From NCBI RefSeq assembly GCF_001421565.1, contig NZ_LMKQ01000003.1, forward strand, positions 1-10,063: a DNA stretch of 10,063 nt, given 5' to 3'. The translations under genes and the position numbers were made by a program. The number at the start of each line of letters is the position of its first letter. Within the stretch, counting starts at the first letter, position 1. This stretch comes from Agromyces sp. Leaf222 (GTDB taxonomy: Bacteria > Actinomycetota > Actinomycetes > Actinomycetales > Microbacteriaceae). The notes below the pieces were generated by a model, which made no database searches, had not been told where the DNA came from, and was given only the letters and a program-made list of their open reading frames with translations. Below are positions 7,801 to 10,063 of this stretch, piece by piece.

Positions 7801-8260
7801 CGGAGAGCGTGGTCGGGTCGTCGGCGCCGGTGACCGCGATCTGCAGCACCGGGAAGTCGTCGAGGCTGAGGGCGAACACCTGCGGGTCGACGTCGTCGGG
7901 CAGCTGGCTCTGGATGCGGTTGACGGAGGAGGACAGCTTCTGCTCGGCGTACGCGAGGTCGGTGCCGTAGGTGAAGCTCGCGGTCACGCGCGAGATGCCG
8001 GTCGAGCTCGTGGTCGACGTGTCTTCGAGGCCGGTGATGCCCTGGATCGCCGTCTCGATCGGCGTCGAGACGTCGGTGTTCACGACGTCGGGCGAGGCGC
8101 CGGGGTACGACGTCACGATCAGCAGCTGCGGGAACGAGATCGAGGGTGCGAGCTCCTGCTTGAGCGAGGTCAGCGAGATTCCGCCGAAGATCGCCACGAC
8201 GACGGTGACGAGCGCGATCAGCGCACGGTTCTTCATGCTGAGTGCAGCGAGCAGTGACAT
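4826..8260 (-). CDS. RND-superfamily efflux transporter (AcrB/SwrC-like, HAE-1 type)
   Basis: Predicted 1144-residue membrane transporter in two homologous halves. Membrane segment 1 (about 12-31) is followed by a large extracytoplasmic domain (about 35-370). Segments 2-6 lie within about 376-525, segment 7 at about 583-602, then a second large external domain and segments 8-12 at about 907-1062. The segment 4 motif GRVVDDSIVVIEN carries the proton-relay pair Asp438-Asp439. The segment 10 position matching AcrB Lys940 is Thr975 (GIVVTNAIVLVD), as I recall for Gram-positive SwrC-type proteins. Two additions stand out: an Ala/Pro/Gly insert with AGDPT twice (258-267), and a 79-residue charged then Thr/Gly/Asp-rich C-terminal tail (1066-1144). 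The start has GAGGA (8269-8273) 8 bases upstream. No membrane-fusion or outer-membrane partner gene is present. A role in proton-driven export of drugs, surfactants or lipids is inferred from the family. Confidence 0.93.
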   Translation of the reverse strand: MSLLAALSMKNRALIALVTVVVAIFGGISLTSLKQELAPSISFPQLLIVTSYPGASPDVVNTDVSTPIETAIQGITGLEDTSTTSSTGISRVTASFTYGTDLAYAEQKLSSSVNRIQSQLPDDVDPQVFALSLDDFPVLQIAVTGADDPTTLSDEITRTTLGEIKDVDGVRDATLVGDTGQRVTITPDPAKLAAYGITSQAIGDALAQNGVLIPAGSITEGDKTYSVQTGTRIEGIDDLGALPVLGATEQQAAPDAAAGDPTAGDPTAGAALPGALTAPAAASVPVAITIEDVATVEVTENPVTSISRVNGEPALTIQVTKLPAANTVEVSNAVSALLPDLQASLDSTNPGAEFTVVFDQAPYIQQSIESLATEGLLGLAFAVIVILLFLMSVRATLVTAISIPTSVLITFIGLQATGYTLNILTLGALTIAIGRVVDDSIVVIENIKRHLVEGVDKSSTIVRAVREVAGAITASTITTVAVFLPIALVEGVTGELFRPFSLTVTIALLASLLVSLTIVPVLAYWFLKPAKVHAHSGDHEPGSDAAAAAFIDESGADAPDELEHPSRLQRGYLPIIAWTLKHSVVTIIIAVLVLGGTIAMVPLMKTNFLGSSGQNTFQVTQELPVGSSLDAMDEASQPVEDAIRETSGVETVQTSIGSGSGSLASLFGSGSATVTYSITTDEDADQEALQAEVRKELDGLSDVGEVTLTASSGFGASSDIAVNITASNADDLQKATDAVVDEFEGFDSLTQVSSNLGESREFIAIEVDRDAAAEAGYSEVALGGYVSGKMSPQTKGSIVIDEQTLTIYIADENPPTTIEELQSLEIPTAAGLVRLDTLASVETVDGPTSITTVQGLRSATVTATPASDDLTAANADVQVALAEVDLPAGTSAEIGGVSADQAESFSQLGLALLAAILIVYIVMVATFRSLLQPLLLLVSVPFAATGAIALQVITGVPLGVPSLIGVLMLVGIVVTNAIVLVDLVNQYRERGMKVRDALVHGASRRLRPILMTALATIFALVPMALGVTGHGGFISQPLAIVVIGGLLSSTVLTLVVLPVLYNLVEGGRERRAAKRADRANGGDSAAEAPTPVLEPSGGPRAEAGTATASASEAGTTSGSSTGTEPVTGPDTGTGSDPDTDTTKG
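7460..7489 (-). repeat. 15-bp tandem repeat inside the RND gene
   Basis: Two adjacent 15-base units differ at one position and encode AGDPT-AGDPT (residues 258-267). They sit in a low-complexity Ala/Pro/Gly stretch of the first extracytoplasmic domain, just before the conserved strand VPVAITIEDVATVEV. The unit is in frame, so slippage would lengthen or shorten this flexible loop without breaking the gene. Confidence 0.75.
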
Positions 8261-8403
8261 GGGGTCAATCCTCGCAGGCCCGCTGCTCGCATTCGGTCAC
8301 GGATACCTGTGAAGAACGAGGTTCCCCGTCCGCCGACCGGACGCGCCACTAGCCCTGTTCGAGGGACAGCCGATATGGTGCTGGCAGGGTGGGGGTGATC
8401 CGG
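8261..8403. promoter_or_regulatory. Divergent intergenic region with presumed promoters
   Basis: These 143 bases separate the RND gene (leftward) from a secreted-protein gene (rightward), so both promoters should lie here. On the + strand a possible -10, TATGGT (8374-8379), precedes the gene, but no convincing -35 fits it. On the - strand the RND ribosome binding site GAGGA (8269-8273) is clear, but no strong promoter hexamers are. An inverted repeat CGTCCG-CCGAC-CGGACG (8327-8343) near the middle is a candidate regulator site. The function of the region is inferred from gene layout only. Confidence 0.45.
8327..8343. repeat. Inverted repeat between divergent genes
   Basis: CGTCCG and CGGACG form a perfect 6-bp inverted repeat with a 5-base spacer (CCGAC). 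It lies 66 bases from the RND start codon and 60 from the rightward gene start. It could be a small operator serving either promoter, or chance in DNA this rich in GC. Confidence 0.35.
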
Positions 8404-9492
8404 ATGGCTTCGTCGACGAACGCGATGCGCATGTCCGGCATCCGCTACGCCCTCATCGGCGTCGGATTCTCGGCGGCCTGGCTCGCGGTCTCGCTGTTCT
8501 CGGGCCCCCAGAGCGCCTCGGCCGACGAGCGCGACGGCACCGGGCTGCTCGGCGCGGTCGGCTCGCTGCTCGGCGGGGTCTCGGCCACCACCGACGCCGT
8601 CGGCGACACGCTCGGAGCGGTCGTCGACACCGTCGTCGAGCCCGTGAACACGGTGCTCGAACCGGTCGTCGCCGTCGTTCCGGAGCCCGTCGCCCCGGTC
8701 GTCGAACTCGTGCCTCCCGTCGTGAGCGGGGCGACCGACGCGGTCGACACCGTGATCGAGACGACCGACACCACGATCGTCGACGTCGTCGACGAGACCG
8801 CGCAGACCGTGACGGATGTCGCGGGCGGCGGCACCGTCGGCGCGATCGTCGATCCGGTGGTCGGCGTGGTCGATCGGGTGGTCGGCGGTCTTCCGATCGT
8901 CGGCGGAGTGGTCGGCGGGCTCGTCGGCGATGCCGGCGTGAGCGGCATCGTCACGCCCGTGACCGGCGCCGTCGACGGCGTGCTGGGCGGGCTCATCGGC
9001 TCGACCGGGGAGCTTCCGGGCGGCGTGCTGCCCGGACTTCCCGAGGTGCCGCTGCTGCCCGGCGACGGGTCATCGGACGGCGGGTCCGAGGGCGAGGAGC
9101 CTGCGCTTCCGCCCACGACATCCACGATGGTCGGCACCCGCGCGCCTGCGCAGCCACCCGAGCGCGCGGCTTCCGACGCTCCGGCGCGCGCCGCGGCATC
9201 CGTCGCCCTGCCTGTGGCGACCACCGGCACCGCGCCACCGGGCGCCGCCGATGTCCTGCGGGCCGGCGGCATTCGCGCCGCCTCCCCGCCAGGCGACGCG
9301 GGTGGTCCGTCTGGTGCGCCGCTGCCTGCGGGCGGCCCGACCGCGGGTTCCGGTTCGGGCGGGGGCATGCTCGGTTCCGACGCGGTCGCCGCCTCGCAGT
9401 TGCTCGGCGCTGCGACGTCGATGACGCTCTCCTCGCTCGACGACGCGCTGCCGTCGTCGCCGGTCTTCGAGACCGACACCACCCCTGACTGA
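8404..9492 (+). CDS. Secreted Val/Asp/Pro-rich repetitive protein, family not recognised
   Basis: Predicted 362-residue exported protein that I cannot place in a named family. Residues 1-40 form a signal peptide with a hydrophobic core at about 16-33 and a likely signal peptidase I site after Ala-Ser-Ala (40). Residues 45-225 consist of short degenerate repeats rich in Val, Asp, Gly, Pro and Thr, such as VDTVVEPVNTVLEPVVAVVP and VVDPVVGVVDRVVGG, with hydrophobic residues at short regular intervals. Residues 226-362 are a Pro/Ala/Gly/Ser-rich tail, probably disordered. There is no cysteine, no LPXTG sorting signal and no C-terminal membrane segment. ATG 8404 is preferred because a G-rich stretch (8391-8395) lies 8 bases upstream; GTG 8389, GTG 8395 and ATG 8425 are alternatives. 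A chaplin-like gene follows on the same strand, suggesting a surface coat or wall-associated structural role. That role is inference. Confidence 0.75.
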   Translation: MASSTNAMRMSGIRYALIGVGFSAAWLAVSLFSGPQSASADERDGTGLLGAVGSLLGGVSATTDAVGDTLGAVVDTVVEPVNTVLEPVVAVVPEPVAPVVELVPPVVSGATDAVDTVIETTDTTIVDVVDETAQTVTDVAGGGTVGAIVDPVVGVVDRVVGGLPIVGGVVGGLVGDAGVSGIVTPVTGAVDGVLGGLIGSTGELPGGVLPGLPEVPLLPGDGSSDGGSEGEEPALPPTTSTMVGTRAPAQPPERAASDAPARAAASVALPVATTGTAPPGAADVLRAGGIRAASPPGDAGGPSGAPLPAGGPTAGSGSGGGMLGSDAVAASQLLGAATSMTLSSLDDALPSSPVFETDTTPD

Positions 9493-9504
9493 CGGGGTCC
9501 GCTC

Positions 9505-9535
9505 CGCCTGCTCGCAGGCGCGCATCCGGCGCGCC
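9505..9535. terminator. Overlapping hairpins after the secreted-protein gene (weak terminator candidate)
   Basis: Two mutually exclusive hairpins overlap here: CGCCTG-CTCG-CAGGCG (9505-9520) and GGCGCGC-ATCCG-GCGCGCC (9517-9535). Both are perfect but short (6 and 7 bp) and lack a T run. They follow the stop at 9492 and precede the chaplin-like gene, so they could attenuate transcription between the two. The rest of the 124-base gap shows no gene or clear promoter. Confidence 0.35.
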
Positions 9536-9605
9536 ACGAACCCCGGCGGACACGGTCATCGCTCCGCGCAGCATGAGCGCCCGGAGCAGCTCACACCCTT
9601 CAGTC

Positions 9606-9610
9606 AGGAG
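9606..9610 (+). promoter_or_regulatory. Ribosome binding site of the chaplin-like gene
   Basis: AGGAG lies 6 bases before ATG 9617. It fixes this start and is among the strongest Shine-Dalgarno matches in the window, consistent with a well-expressed surface protein. Confidence 0.8.
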
Positions 9611-9616
9611 TACGAC

Positions 9617-10063
9617 ATGAATCTCAAGCGATTCGCCACGAGGGCGCTGTACGCGACCCTCGTCACCGGGGGGCTCACGCTCCTCGGCGCCGGCGTCGCG
9701 CACGCCTCGGAGACGAGCGGCGACGACGGCATCCTCTCGGGCACGCAGGCGATCGTCTCGATCGCGGTGCCGGTCACGGTCTCGGGCAACGGCATCTCGG
9801 TGCTCGGCGACTCGTCGTCGACGGGTGCCGCGACCGAGGTCGCACCGGCGGCTCCACCTGCAGAGTCGGCGCCGGAGTCGGCACCCGCCACGAGCGGCGA
9901 CGACTCGCTGCTCGGCGGCCTGCAGGGCCTCGTCGACGTCGCGATCCCCGTGACCGTTGGCGGCAACGCCATCTCGGTCATCGGCGACAGCCAGTCGACG
10001 GATGCCGCGACCGAGGTCGCACCGGCGGCGGCTCCACCTAAAGAACAGGATCGCGAGGAACGG
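9617..10063 (+). CDS. Chaplin-like secreted surface protein (3' end beyond window)
   Basis: Open to the window edge; 149 codons visible with no stop. Residues 1-30 are a signal peptide (MNLKRFATRALYA, hydrophobic core, cleavage after Ala-His-Ala). Two chaplin-type repeats follow, at 34-81 and 93-141. Each runs SGDD, two small residues, a Val-rich strand, then PVTV-x-GN-x-ISV-x-GDS and a Pro/Ala-rich linker. This matches the chaplin core of Streptomyces (SGN...VPVxVxGNxVNVxG) except that the paired cysteines are replaced by Ser or Gly. In Streptomyces, chaplins form amyloid-like amphipathic films at the cell surface. Cys-less repeats would assemble without disulfides and here probably decorate the envelope. 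The gene lies 124 bases downstream of the repetitive secreted protein on the same strand. The last eight visible residues (KEQDREER) are abruptly charged compared with the rest. The family call is good; total length and function are unknown. Confidence 0.85.
   Translation, partial: MNLKRFATRALYATLVTGGLTLLGAGVAHASETSGDDGILSGTQAIVSIAVPVTVSGNGISVLGDSSSTGAATEVAPAAPPAESAPESAPATSGDDSLLGGLQGLVDVAIPVTVGGNAISVIGDSQSTDAATEVAPAAAPPKEQDREER
9716..10039 (+). repeat. Two chaplin-type coding repeats
   Basis: Unit 1 (9716-9859, 48 codons) and unit 2 (9893-10039, 49 codons) encode similar chaplin modules. The end of the unit is nearly identical in DNA: GCCGCGACCGAGGTCGCACC and the bases after it match at 9827-9859 and 10004-10039 apart from one extra GCG codon in the second. 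Conservation at the DNA level suggests recent duplication or gene conversion within the gene. More units may lie beyond the window edge. Confidence 0.8.

Noticed and set aside
4736..8257. Very long + strand frame antisense to the RND gene
   Set aside because: Composition is Arg/Asp/Gly/Val/His without any domain. The minus strand encodes a full-length, motif-complete RND protein. High GC keeps the antisense frame open.
8445..9482. Minus-strand Ser/Thr/Pro-rich frame opposite the secreted-protein gene
   Set aside because: It mirrors the repeats of the sense strand and has no signal peptide or RBS. The + strand gene has a signal peptide and a downstream partner.
1..10063. CRISPR arrays, tRNA or rRNA genes, insertion sequences, phage or defence genes
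   Set aside because: No direct repeats with regular spacers, no transposase or integrase-like protein, no cloverleaf or rRNA sequence was recognised in any part of the window.

Overview
The window is GC-rich actinobacterial DNA, with nearly all third codon positions G or C. It most likely comes from the Microbacteriaceae (an Agromyces- or Microbacterium-like genus). The grounds are the codon use, the cysteine-less chaplin-type surface protein, and the very frequent short word GGATGYC (= GRCATCC). The family placement is inference from these signs; there is no rRNA or other marker gene here.

Bases 1-204 hold no convincing gene, only a C/A-rich stretch and then the promoter and palindromic operator of the first gene. 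Bases 205-4707 (+) look like one operon: a TetR-family repressor followed by the two halves of a heterodimeric ABC exporter. The exporter genes overlap by ATGA. The second has a strong ribosome binding site inside the end of the first. Read together, the NBD motifs predict one degenerate ATP site and one catalytically competent site, as in TM287/288, BmrCD or TmrAB. The operator lies between the -35 and -10 regions, so the repressor probably controls itself and the exporter. The -10 position predicts a leaderless message starting at the ATG at 205.

A perfect 16-bp hairpin (4719-4756) separates this operon from a convergent gene on the minus strand (8260-4826). That gene encodes a large RND-superfamily transporter of the AcrB/SwrC (HAE-1) type with 12 predicted membrane segments. 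No membrane-fusion protein or outer-membrane partner is visible, as expected for a monoderm. The left two-thirds of the window is therefore a drug/lipid efflux block.

From a divergent intergenic region (8261-8403) two secreted-protein genes read rightwards. The first (8404-9492) encodes an unusual Val/Asp/Pro-rich repetitive protein with a disordered Pro/Ala/Gly tail. I cannot assign it to a family. The second (9617 to the window edge) is an incomplete chaplin-like protein with two chaplin-type repeats lacking cysteine. Together they look like a small cell-surface coat locus. The most novel-looking items are the repetitive secreted protein next to the chaplin and the dispersed GGATGYC word. 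The transporters are members of well-known families.
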